Source of the DNA: Urophycis tenuis | Lineage: Eukaryota > Chordata > Actinopteri > Gadiformes > Phycidae | DNA: 64,000 bases | NCBI GenBank assembly: GCA_036785325.1 | Contig: JAXIVH010000014.1 | Location: forward strand, 310,001 to 374,000 | Direction of reading: 5' to 3' | Shown here: one piece after another, positions 45,235-64,000 of the stretch | How positions within the stretch are numbered: the first letter of the stretch is position 1 | Layout: every line of letters begins with the position of its first letter | Position numbers and translations under genes: made by a program | Notes under the pieces: generated by a model | The model's input: only the letters and a program-made list of their open reading frames with translations | Told to the model about the DNA's origin: nothing | Databases searched by the model: none

Positions 45235-45393
45235 GGGCGGCAGTAGCTCAGTGGGTAGAGCGGGTGGACAGAGCAGGTCGTCCACTAATGGCGATTCAAT
45301 CCCCTTGATCCCCCTCCTCCTCCACATCTCTAACCCCACAAATGTACTGATTGTAAGTCGCTTTGGGCAAAAGCTTCTGCTAAATGCCACCAT
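45235..45393 (+). mobile_element. tRNA-derived SINE in the J4-C4 intron
   Basis: Same insertion as at 24574 and 33509, more diverged (B box GATTCAATCCC; tail GGGCAAAAGCTTCTG). Confidence 0.83.
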
Positions 45394-45536
45394 TATATAA
45401 AACAAAATGGTGTCCCTCCTATGTGATATCACCAACTGTTGGTGAACAGGAACCTGTCCCTTCCCTCTGTGCTCCTATGAGTGGTGGTGTTAACTGAGCC
45501 TGTTGTCCACTTGTCTCCTCTCTCTCTCTCTTCCAG

Positions 45537-45859
45537 TGGGAGTGGTGCAGCCCACGCTGAGCGTCCTCCCTCCCTCCAGAGTGGAGCTGCAGCAGGGCAG
45601 TGCTACACTGCTGTGTATGGCCAGTGGGGGCTCCCCCTCAGACTGGAAGCTTGGCTGGAAGGTGGGGGGCAGCAGCATGTCTTTGGGGGTGTCAGATAGC
45701 CTGGGGGTCCTGGGGAAAGATGGCCACTACAGCTGGAGCAGCAGCTTGACCCTCCCTGCAGACCAGTGGAGGAAGGCGGGCTCAGTGAGCTGTGAGGCCA
45801 GTAAGAACAGCCAGACGCCTGTCACTCAAACCCTGAATCCTGGCCAGTGTTCAGAGTAG
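45537..45859 (+). CDS. Immunoglobulin light-chain constant exon C4, kappa-type
   Basis: Last C exon of the array, same structure as C1-C3. It reads GGSPSDW like C2 and has SSMSLG where the others have SSRSLG. Cys pair and terminal QCSE are kept. The frame is open and in phase with J4. Poly(A) signal AATAAA is at 46041-46046. Confidence 0.95.
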
Positions 45860-46204
45860 AGAGGCTCCAGCATGGAAGTACTGTAGAATACAAATCTCCT
45901 GTGACACGTCTGCTTTATATCTCTCAGTCTAAGGTAGCACTGCAGCTTTTGATGATTTACATTAATATAACATGTGTTTGAGCTGTTAGCATGATGCTTT
46001 CTGGTTTTTACCCCTTCTGTTTATCACCTGTTTAACATTTAATAAAGATACAAAAAAAAGAATTATTGTATTCATTTGCATCTATGTCTTTTCTAATATA
46101 TCCATCTTTAAAACACAATTTCATATCTGTTGTATTCTATATCATATCACAAGTATTACCCATATTTTGAATGTGGGTAATACCAACTTAGAAACATGTC
46201 AAAG

Positions 46205-46590
46205 TGCGTCTCAACAGACATTCAGTGTCTCTCACCAAGACATAGGAACCCTAGCATGCTGAGTGGTGGAAACAGTAACATATTCATCATGTCTGTGTCT
46301 CTGAGTCAAAGACCAGACCGACATCGCTAAAAGATGTGTTTCATGAAACATATTCTGTGAGCAGTGAACCGTAGCTATTCAAATGATGTCCACTTTTAGC
46401 TGATGTGCACCTGTGTCTCTATAGAATGACAGAAAGTCAGTGGAAATGTAAAGCTGAGGTTCTCAGGAGAGTCTCTGGAGAGTCCAGTGAAAGGAGTATG
46501 TGTGCACGTCTACATAGCAGCTCAATGGGGTCCTCTTGTGTCAGACCACAGCCAATACAACAAAGACTGATTCCATGTACTTAACTCTCT
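46205..46590 (+). other. Conserved block downstream of C4 and right end of the array
   Basis: Fifth copy of the block. Similarity to the other units stops at about 46590, which marks the right boundary of the light-chain array in this window. Confidence 0.65.
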
Positions 46591-47075
46591 TCATGTCCAA
46601 CTTATAACCAGCCTTCATTGTTTCGAAGATCAGTCAAAGACAAAGATAAAACATTCACGATTTTTGTTTTTATTCCATTCATTATCATCTTGCATGCCAA
46701 TACATCGGTAGGGGGGTTCAAACTTTTGGAAAAGTGTCCACACGTTCTCCCTAAATGTTGTGCAAACAGTGAAAGCTCTCGGGAAATCATGTTGCTTCAC
46801 GATGCTTTTTATTGCATTATCCGCCCGGTGCATTGACCTGTTGTGGTGCCCTCTCGCATGCCCCCCTCAACTAAACGTGAATCAATCGTTAGAAAAAAGT
46901 TTTAGCACTGAATGAATGAAACGTGTTGTTTTATCACCTGCTGCACGGAGCTGCGGAAACACGGAGGGCGGTGATTGGTCAGTGTCAATGAATCCGACTC
47001 CTCCCACTCGTCACCAGGGAGTTCACAGCAGCCGGAGAACAGCGGGAGGACATCTGGCAAACTTCGCAAATTAAG
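46591..47075 (+). promoter_or_regulatory. Promoter region and non-coding exon 1 of the REEP gene
   Basis: A GC-richer stretch with a CCAAT-like inverse (GATTGG, about 46972) leads into a probable 5' UTR exon that ends at 47075 with donor GTAAGT. The transcription start is not fixed, probably 46950-47000. Positions 46591-46900 hold no recognised gene. Confidence 0.55.
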
Positions 47076-47205
47076 GTAAGTACGAAATCTTGACAAATGT
47101 ATTCCTTCATAAAGTCCGATCCAGTGGCCATTCCTATAGGCCTACGCTACGATTAAATCAACTGTCTTCTGTTGCTTCACAAAACTTCCCAGAACAGGCT
47201 CGAAC

Positions 47206-56896
<9,691 letters not shown>

Positions 56897-56928
56897 GGTG
56901 ACCGTGCGTATTGTGTGTGTTCGCATTG

Positions 56929-56985
56929 TGAAGGAGGAGGAGGAGGAGGAGGATGATGATGATGATGATGAAGAAGCAGCTCAAC
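56929..56985. repeat. (GAG)n(GAT)n repeat in the REEP 3' UTR
   Basis: GAGGAG then GATGAT repeats just after the stop codon. Confidence 0.9.
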
Positions 56986-57170
56986 GCCTCTAGCCTTCTT
57001 AAATGAATTAAGTATGTTTGCCAAAGACACTTTGCTGGTACTGTAAAGGCGGTCACTTTGACAATCCCGTATCCCAATCTGTGTGAAACTCTCTGGTCCT
57101 CCTTATTTATTTCTCCCTGTGGGGTTTATTTTAATAACGTTGCACTGTTGTCCTCGTCCTCTGAAATAAA

Positions 57171-58361
57171 GTCATGTTCTCAAAGAATGAATAATTATGA
57201 TCTAGAAATCGGTGATGATTCATTGTGGAGGAGTATTAACTCTTTCAGATGCCTGCCGAGCTTAGCGGTGACTGCTAGTTTGGGAATGCTAGCAGCCAGA
57301 GTGGCTGTTCAGTTCCCATTAATGTGTTCATGTGTAACTGTAACTGCAGCTTGTCTTGCATTTCCTTTCTGCTCCTAAATAACAAGGCCTTGATGTAAGC
57401 CTTCCTGAAGGCGCTGAACTGTTGCAGTTTGTTTTCATGTGACGGAATAAAACTGGAATCTGAAGGAATAAAAAATAAGGTGGCTTAAGTTTAATTAAGG
57501 TGGTCCCCCCCCCCACGCACACACACAGACACATTGTGATCTAACAACCACTGATGGCTAAATCTTGACTTCTTTTTTCTTGCTTTCAACCGTTTTTACT
57601 TTCGACTTGTCTGCTTTGCTGAGCGCTTTCAGAGGGTCTAACCGCCCGTGATGAGATGCGTTTGGCTCCGTCATCACGCGTGAGCGGCTCCGAATGGTCC
57701 GCGTTTTGTGTCCGTGGGCTGAATGTAATGGTCGACCACACCGGGCACTGGGAGAGGGGCTTGTGTTCGGTGCCCTGCGTTTAGCCCCCCCGTTGGAGGT
57801 CACATGTTATCGAACATCGCACCGAAACTACTGTACAGGAAAGCGATCGTCACGCGGCGACGCTGCGCGGGGGTGTTCTCTGCGCAGGGCTGTTCCAGCG
57901 ACGGTGAAATAATGGAGTTGGAATGGGTCTCTACAGCCAGGGCGGTACACCGAGTGATTCCCTGCACACCTTGAAGAGATTTAACTGACATTTAACTTTT
58001 TTTTTTAAATGTATAGATCTTCGGGAGTGTCATTTTGTCTGAAAGAAATCACAGAAATAGCCTACTAATTTTGCTCACCAGTGGGTAGGCTACATCGTTT
58101 AAGACAGTGCACATCTGTGCACTGTATACAACACAATGGCGACGCACGCTGTTACAGTGCTGAGTTTGAGGAGAGCGTTTAGTGCTGCACAGCTGGGCTG
58201 TGTCCAGTAATCGTTTTTTTTTTCTCCTCCAAAAAGAAAGCCGATCTTCTCCACAGCCTTGCCTTTTTGGCTCCATCCCGTGCATGCATGGTCGACGACC
58301 CGCCGACAGGGGGCGACAAAGCTCACCCACCTAGCGAATGAGTCATCCAGTGAGTTGGTCA

Positions 58362-58395
<34 letters not shown>

Positions 58396-58856
58396 AGCTC
58401 CAACACAAACCAAAAGTCGATGCCACGTGAGACCACAGCCTTTGTTGTTCACTGTTTTTTGGTTCTTGGCAACAACCAGGCAATGTCTGTGCGCAATAAC
58501 CGAACAGAAATACACCACGTTCAGTGTTGCGCGGTGCCATATAGACACACGTCCACACGGTGGAGGCCTGGTGGACGGGTCTAGGCGTTGTCCGTGGTGC
58601 TGCTGCAGTGTCTCGGCCAACACGCGATACGTTCGCTGTCCTCCGTGCTGATTTGCCAGCGATGATCGTGGACCGCTGGTCGTGGTTAAAACAAGCTGCA
58701 GACCAAAGCCATGAGCCAGATCCCACGCCGTTTCATCAAAGGAATAGTGACGCGTCCTGTTTTGCGACATAGGCGGTTTCCGTCCCGATCAGCAGGGCTT
58801 CATTCTAACGGGTGTGTTGTGGATTCTATTTCGGAAACACTACGGAGTTTCCAAAA
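57171..58856. other. Intergenic, no gene recognised; (AC)n at 58366-58393
   Basis: Follows the REEP poly(A) signal. No frame with family resemblance was found on either strand. Confidence 0.5.
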
Positions 58857-59056
58857 NNNNNNNNNNNNNNNNNNNNNNNNNNNNNNNNNNNNNNNNNNNN
58901 NNNNNNNNNNNNNNNNNNNNNNNNNNNNNNNNNNNNNNNNNNNNNNNNNNNNNNNNNNNNNNNNNNNNNNNNNNNNNNNNNNNNNNNNNNNNNNNNNNNN
59001 NNNNNNNNNNNNNNNNNNNNNNNNNNNNNNNNNNNNNNNNNNNNNNNNNNNNNNNN
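58857..59056. other. Assembly gap, 200 N
   Basis: Exactly 200 unknown bases, probably a placeholder length. Confidence 0.99.
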
Positions 59057-59660
59057 CGTGTAGGTGCTCGTGTCCTACAGCGTTCAGCGTGTCAGGGTGA
59101 CCGTGACCAGAGGAAAGGCCATTTCCCTTCCCGTTGCAACGACTGAACCACAGCTCGAACCTTACCAGCCCCCGGTCGCCGTCCGCCCCACCCGCACCCC
59201 ACCCGCACCCTACCCGCACCCGAAGTCTCCGCCCCCAAACGAATTCAATGATAAACGCAGAAATCGGGAGGACAATATAAGACGAGTTTTCCTCCAGCGA
59301 ATTTCCAGCCGCGGTAGTCGTGTCGGTAGTGTTGTGTGCCCCTCCGGGAACATCCCTGAACGTGGCGGATTTCAAAAGAACCAAACAAACAATTTGTGAC
59401 AGCTCACCGTCTGCCCGTCTGTTATGGTTTGGCTGTCGTTTGCTAGCGTAGAACGTAGAACGTCGCACATGGCTCGCTCAGAGCCGCTGAGAGGGAGCAG
59501 CCGGAGCCGCGACTGCAGGACCGCGGCGAGACCCAGGCTCTCTCCGAAGGTGGAGGAGGTGGAGGGTCTGGCGGCGAGAGTCTCCTGGGTTCGACTCGAC
59601 TGCACATGCATCGACGGTGCGCCTCTTTCTTGCCTTGAATGATCGTGAAGAAAATGTATC
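59057..59660 (+). other. CpG-rich segment, possible promoter and first exon
   Basis: GC- and CpG-rich sequence begins right after the gap and contains repeated CCCGCACC. A plus-strand frame from ATG at 59469 encodes MARSEPLRGSSRSRDC and then SPKVEEVEGLAARVSW to a possible donor at 59616. The protein is not recognised. It could be the start of a gene whose upstream part is in the gap, or chance coding in a CpG island. Confidence 0.35.
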
Positions 59661-59900
59661 TATTTTTTTTTGTTTTTTTTTTCTCTCCGATGTGCCATAT
59701 CGCTTTTTTTTTCTTGCATATTTTGTTAATATTTTGTGGATATTGCTGTTTGAAAAAAATAAATCAAGATGATTTGAGAAGTAGGTGCCATTAATAAAAA
59801 GACGATATAATAACTTGTTGATCTCCTGGGACAAATTCTTTGTGAGTGTTGTAGCTCTTGAGTGCGTTTGCTGTCCCACATTCATCGTAAAGGCCTTTTA

Positions 59901-60475
59901 TGCTTCGTTTATACTTCCGCGTCGACGCGACGCGTTGGGACGGCGGACCCACGGCGGACCCTTTGCGGACCCTTTGCGTCCTCGACGTGCACCTCCCCAA
60001 ATCCTAGACGCGCGTCGAGGCGACGCCGTCCCAACGCGTTGGCTTTGGCTGTGATTGGTCCTTCCTTCCTTGGCTGGAGATTGCTTTTCCGGTTTCCACT
60101 CGTAAACACCATGGTAAGTAAACACCGCCACGGTGCAAACACAGCCTTGATAAATGCTTCGACTGATTGGCGACAACATATATATATATATATATGTCCG
60201 TATGTAAAAAAGTTTACAGAAATGAAGGCAAAAGTTTTATATATATATATGCCTTCATTTCATTTCTGTAAACTTTTTTTTAACTCGCTAGTAATCCGTA
60301 TGTAATGACCAGAATGGTCTGGTCCCTCTACCGGTGTGGCAATGAATTGCATTTCGAGACGTAAACCCCACGCAATCCCTCCGTTGAAGTATCACGGGCT
60401 CATGACGGCGTCCGAGCAACGGCGTGGCCATTGCGTGATCACGACGCGATCCCTACGCAGAAGTATAAACCAGGC
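59901..60475. mobile_element. Harbinger-like MITE with central hairpin
   Basis: The ends TGCTTCGTTTATACTTCCGC and (inverted) GCCTGGTTTATACTTCTGC form imperfect TIRs, and TTA flanks both sides (59898-59900 and 60476-60478), the PIF/Harbinger target size. No transposase. A near-perfect hairpin with an AT-repeat loop lies at 60206-60280. Confidence 0.65.
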
Positions 60476-60839
60476 TTAAGTAAGCACGCATGCACGCACG
60501 CACACGCACACACACGAGCCTCCCAGGAATGTCTGCTGGCCGTCCTTCCTTTCGGTCCCTCCCTGCACCTCGTCTTCCTCTCCTTTCAGAGCCAGCGAAA
60601 CAGCCTCAAGTCACCTGCACGCCTCGAAGCTTAGTCTCCTCTAAGTGAGGGCCTGGCCTGGCCTCGGCCCCAGGGTGTGTTGTGACCGGGGGGGGGGGGA
60701 GCTGAAGAACATCTGGATAGCCGGTTCTTCAGCGTCGTGTGGAGATACAGCGGGTGGGTTTCAGCAGCGTGTCCCAACGCGGTGCCTAAATTCTCCATCG
60801 CCTGTCTGTCCATCGACGCACGCAGACAGTGAGGACACA

Positions 60840-61825
60840 GCGAGGGTCCCTGGAGGAGGGTCTCTCTGGAGGAGGGTCTCTGGAGGAGGGTCTCTGGAGG
60901 AGGGTCTCTCTGGAGGAGGGTCTCTGGAGGAGGGTCTCTGAAGGAGGGTCCATTAGGGAGGGTCCCTGGAGGAGGGTCTCTGGAGGAGGGTCTCTGGAGG
61001 AGGGTCTCTGGAGGAGGGTCCATTAGGGAGGGTCTCTCTGGAGGAGGGTCTCTGGAGGAGGGTCTCTCTGGAGGAGGGTCTCTGAAGGAGGGTCTCTCTG
61101 GAGGAGGGTCTCTGGAGGAGGGTCCATTAGGGAGGGTCCCTGGAGGAGGGTCTCTGGAGGAGGGTCTCTCTGGAGGAGGGTCTCTCTGGAGGAGGGTCCC
61201 TGGAGGAGGGTCTCTCTGGAGGAGGGTCTCTGGAGGAGGGTCTCTGGAGGAGGGTCTCTCTGGAGGAGGGTCTCTCTGGAGGAGGGTCTCTGGAGGAGGG
61301 TCTCTGGAGGAGGGTCTCTCTGGAGGAGGATCTCTCTGGAGGAGGGTCTCTGGAGGAGGGTCTCTGGAGGAGGGTCTCTCTGGAGGAGGGTCTCTGGAGG
61401 AGGGTCTCTGGAGGAGGGTCTCTGGAGGAGGGTCTCTCTGGAGGAGGGTCTCCCTGGAGGAGGATCTCTCTGGAGGAGGGTCTCTGGAGGAGGGTCTCTG
61501 GAGGAGGGTCTCTCTGGAGGAGGGTCCATTAGGGAGGGTCTCTGGAGGAGGGTCTCTGGAGGAGGGTCTCTCTGGAGGAGGGTCTCCCTGGAGGAGGGTC
61601 TCTCTGGAGGAGGGTCTCCCTGGAGGAGGGTCTCTGGAGGAGGGTCTCTCTGGAGGAGGGTCTCTGGAGGAGGGTCTCTGGAGGAGGGTCTCTCTGGAGG
61701 AGGGTCCATTAGGGAGGGTCTCTGGAGGAGGGTCTCTCTGGAGGAGGGTCTCCCTGGAGGAGGGTCTCTGGAGGAGGGTCTCTGGAGGAGGGTCTCTGGA
61801 GGAGGGTCTCTGGAGGAGGGTCCCT
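60840..61825. repeat. GGAGGAGGGTCTCT minisatellite, about 1 kb
   Basis: Units of 14 bp (TCTGGAGGAGGGTC) alternate with 16-bp units that carry an extra CT. Occasional variants read CCATTAGGGAGGGTC or CCCTGGAGGAGGG. The long minus-strand open frame (RDPPPETLLQ repeats) is a by-product of the repeat, not a gene. Confidence 0.95.
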
Positions 61826-62252
61826 TGTTATTAAGAATCAGAAGCACGCAGCCACCCCGTCGCTCCGGTCCCTTTCCCAGCCGGCCCCGGGTCGGCCGAT
61901 CAGGAATGGCTGGTATTGAACCTGCATGGGCTGGTCGGGCCTGTTCCCCCAGGGCCAGTTTCAGTCCCAACCCCCGGTTTCTGTGGCGGGCAGCGCCTCG
62001 ATTTACAACAACGCAGGGCCGGGGTTGGCACACCAGACAAAGACACCCTGTCAGCCTCCTTGACTTGCTTTTATTTCCAGTTACTCCGAAGCAAACACAA
62101 GGCAGTCGACAATGACTTCACGGTAACTGATGACTTACTCATGACATGAAACACATTTGGATATAAATAACACACCGATTGCCACGTGGTTTCTGGGTAT
62201 TGCACAAAGTATGTTTACTCGACATTGGCTTCTACAAATTCTTTGACCCCTA

Positions 62253-62300
<48 letters not shown>

Positions 62301-62999
62301 TCACACTGTATATATTTTTTCTCTTAACAATTAAACTTACAGTTATCAGATAACTCCTAGTTTCTGTCAGATAACTAATAGTTCCTTTTACCCGAATTCA
62401 CTACCGTCACATCAAATACTTCGTCTGTACTGTATGTGTTGCATGTGTACACAATACATTTTCCATGATAACAACGCCGTCGCCGCCTCCTCCTCCTCCT
62501 CCTCCACAAGTCTCTGCGACATGAAATACCCGACATACTCTTCATTCATTCAGGTCTTCACAAAAGGGAGCCGCCGTCCTACGCATACCACTCACACCCT
62601 CTGACCACAAGGACTCCTGCGCCAGGACACAAAGGCCTGTGTGGCGCTGTAGTAACACCTCAGGATTCCTGAGGCATCCGCGGGTGCTGGGATCCACCTG
62701 GAACCTGCTCTCCAGGCTGGGCCGCCTCTCGGCCTCCTCCCCGTGCGTTCGCGCGAGTCCCTCTCGTGGCTCGGGGGGGGGGACGTCTTTCACCCCCCCC
62801 CCTGCTCCCTGGAACCCTGGCTTCGGCTGGTCTCTGCCTCCGTCGGGAGCAGGGCTCCTCAGTTCTGGGCCCCATGACCCTTGACCTCCATCGGGCCGGC
62901 CTCGCCCCCCCCCCCCCATCTGTGCACGGCCCTCTCTGATGGAGTTATCCGACCCCCACCACACCTCCTGTGTGTGTGTGTGTGTGTGTGTGTGTGGCC
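61826..62999. other. Region between minisatellite and gadd45 stop; likely gadd45 3' UTR in part
   Basis: Contains an (AT)n run (62260-62294) and, next to the stop codon, a (TG)n run (62971-62996). On the minus strand AATAAA at 62069-62074 could be the gadd45 poly(A) signal. A short stretch 62082-62123 between CAG and GTAACT could also be a plus-strand exon. Confidence 0.4.
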
Positions 63000-63279
63000 T
63001 CAGCGTTCCTTCAGGACCAGCTCAGGCACCCACTGGTCGCGTGTGCGGCTCTCCAAACAGTACAAGCCCACCTCTTGTAGTCTGAGGTGGTCCGCATGAG
63101 GGTCCTGTGTGGGACACAATACAGAGGGGGCAACTTTACACACCTTAAACTTTAAACCCTGGTTTAAATTCTGGTTAAAAATGTAGAAATGTAAGGACAG
63201 GTGACACAGGACTGCACAGCCCAGAACAATACATGGTGTTGTTGGCTGTGTGCAACGGCAGTGTGTGTGTGTGTGTGTG

Positions 63280-63349
<70 letters not shown>

Positions 63350-63859
63350 TTGTCTATTTGCTGCAGGTTTTGGATCAACACCATTGTGTAGTACTGTGTA
63401 CGATCCCATCTGATAGCGACATAATTCGAAGTGAAGTGTGCGTCCGTCGATATGGAGACGGAGGACAGCGTCTCACCGCCGCAAATACTTGACAACATAA
63501 GTCTGACCAGTGTTAGCGGCTGTGTTCGCCAACACGCCTACCCATGCTCTGGGTGGCCAATTAGTGAAGCCTGTCCCTTTAAGTTCAAGCCTGTCCCTTT
63601 AAGTTCAATCGTCGGCGGCCAGTCACAACTCACCGTCACCAGGAGGCAGTCGAAGTCCCCCCGATCTCCGCCGGTGCCCACGGCGTCCTCGTGTTGTTGC
63701 CCGAGCAACAAGCGAAGCCGCTGGACCCCCCCGGCCACCCTCAGGATGGTGATGCCGCTGTCGCAGCAGAACGACTGCAGCAGTGTGTAGTGGATCTGCA
63801 GCCCCACGTCCTCCTGGTCGTCCGACGCCAGCACACACAGAACCACACTGTCTGGGTCG
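63000..63859 (-). CDS. gadd45b: Growth arrest and DNA-damage-inducible protein GADD45 beta-like, last two exons
   Basis: GADD45 proteins are small acidic stress-response proteins that bind MTK1/MEKK4, PCNA and p21 and feed p38/JNK signalling. The minus strand carries exon 3 (63634-63859, acceptor CAG, donor GTGAGT) with DPDSVVLCVLASDD, LQIHYTLLQSFCCDSGI, LRVAGGVQRLRLLLG and FDCLLVT. Exon 4 (63000-63104) has DPHADHLRLQEVGLYCLESR and the conserved DQWVPELVLKER-stop. Exon 3 starts one base into a codon and exon 4 is in phase. Exons 1-2 lie beyond the right edge. The intron (63105-63633) contains a long GT repeat. The set SVVLC, QSFCCD and QWVPE is diagnostic of the family; beta is favoured by the wording of these motifs and by synteny with REEP6. 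Confidence 0.9.
63261..63348. repeat. (GT)n microsatellite in the gadd45b intron
   Basis: Nearly uninterrupted GT repeats with one CC interruption. Confidence 0.96.
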
Positions 63860-63886
63860 CTGACACAGACACAGAGACAGAGAGAC

Positions 63887-63919
<33 letters not shown>

Positions 63920-64000
63920 CGTAAAGACACTGTGGCCCACTTCCATATATTATAATATGAATACACTGTGGTGACGCCAGGACGCATGAATTGAGTTGCA

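Noticed and set aside
61023..62033. 336-codon minus-strand frame with RDPPPETLLQ repeats
   Set aside because: It is a by-product of a minisatellite with unit lengths that keep the frame partly open; it has no start context or homology.
62542..62964. Minus-strand frame of 140 codons next to gadd45b
   Set aside because: It is in the expected 3' UTR, is rich in Gly/Pro/Arg from GC-rich DNA and has no family resemblance.

Overview
This is vertebrate DNA, most likely from a percomorph teleost fish. It has split genes with GT/AG introns, immunoglobulin light-chain segments in the teleost multi-cluster layout (V genes inverted relative to J-C), Rex3/RTE, L2-type, Penelope-like and R2/NeSL-type retroelements, hAT transposons, tRNA-derived SINEs and long dinucleotide repeats. 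There is one 200-base assembly gap at 58857-59056.

Positions 1-46600 hold a tandem array of kappa-type immunoglobulin light-chain clusters. Each full cluster has V segments on the minus strand, then one J and one C exon on the plus strand. V segments end in 12-RSSs and J segments start with 23-RSSs, so joining by inversion is expected. Four J-C pairs are present (J/C at about 11.6/12.3, 24.0/24.9, 32.9/33.8 and 44.7/45.5 kb), plus the 3' UTR of a fifth C gene at the left edge. Family-1 V segments lie at 10.4, 22.8, 31.8 and 43.5 kb, with a frameshifted one at 38.7 kb. Family-2 V segments lie at 40.6 kb (open) and 18.8-20.6 kb (split by insertions), and there are two stripped relics around 5-9.8 and 27-31 kb. 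Each C exon is followed by a poly(A) signal and a conserved block of about 400 bp. The DNA between units is heavily invaded by transposons, several of them nested and flanked by clear target-site duplications.

Positions 46600-57200 hold a plus-strand REEP5/REEP6-family gene (ER membrane shaping; reep6 favoured) with five coding exons and a non-coding first exon. Its introns contain LINE copies, two hAT elements, a (CT)n tract of about 244 bp and an (AC)n tract. Exon 3 as given lacks one base needed to keep the frame.

Positions 57200-64000 are mostly non-coding. They contain a CpG-rich segment beside the gap, a Harbinger-like MITE, a GGAGGAGGGTCTCT minisatellite of about 1 kb and, at the right edge on the minus strand, the last two exons of a gadd45b-like stress gene whose first exons lie outside the window. 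REEP6 and GADD45B are both on human 19p13.3, so the flank of this light-chain array sits in that conserved neighbourhood.

The V, J and C segments work as a unit: RAG-mediated inversion joins a V to the J of its cluster, bringing the octamer-bearing V promoter upstream of J-C, and splicing then joins leader, VJ and C. The other two genes are ordinary neighbours with no evident functional link.
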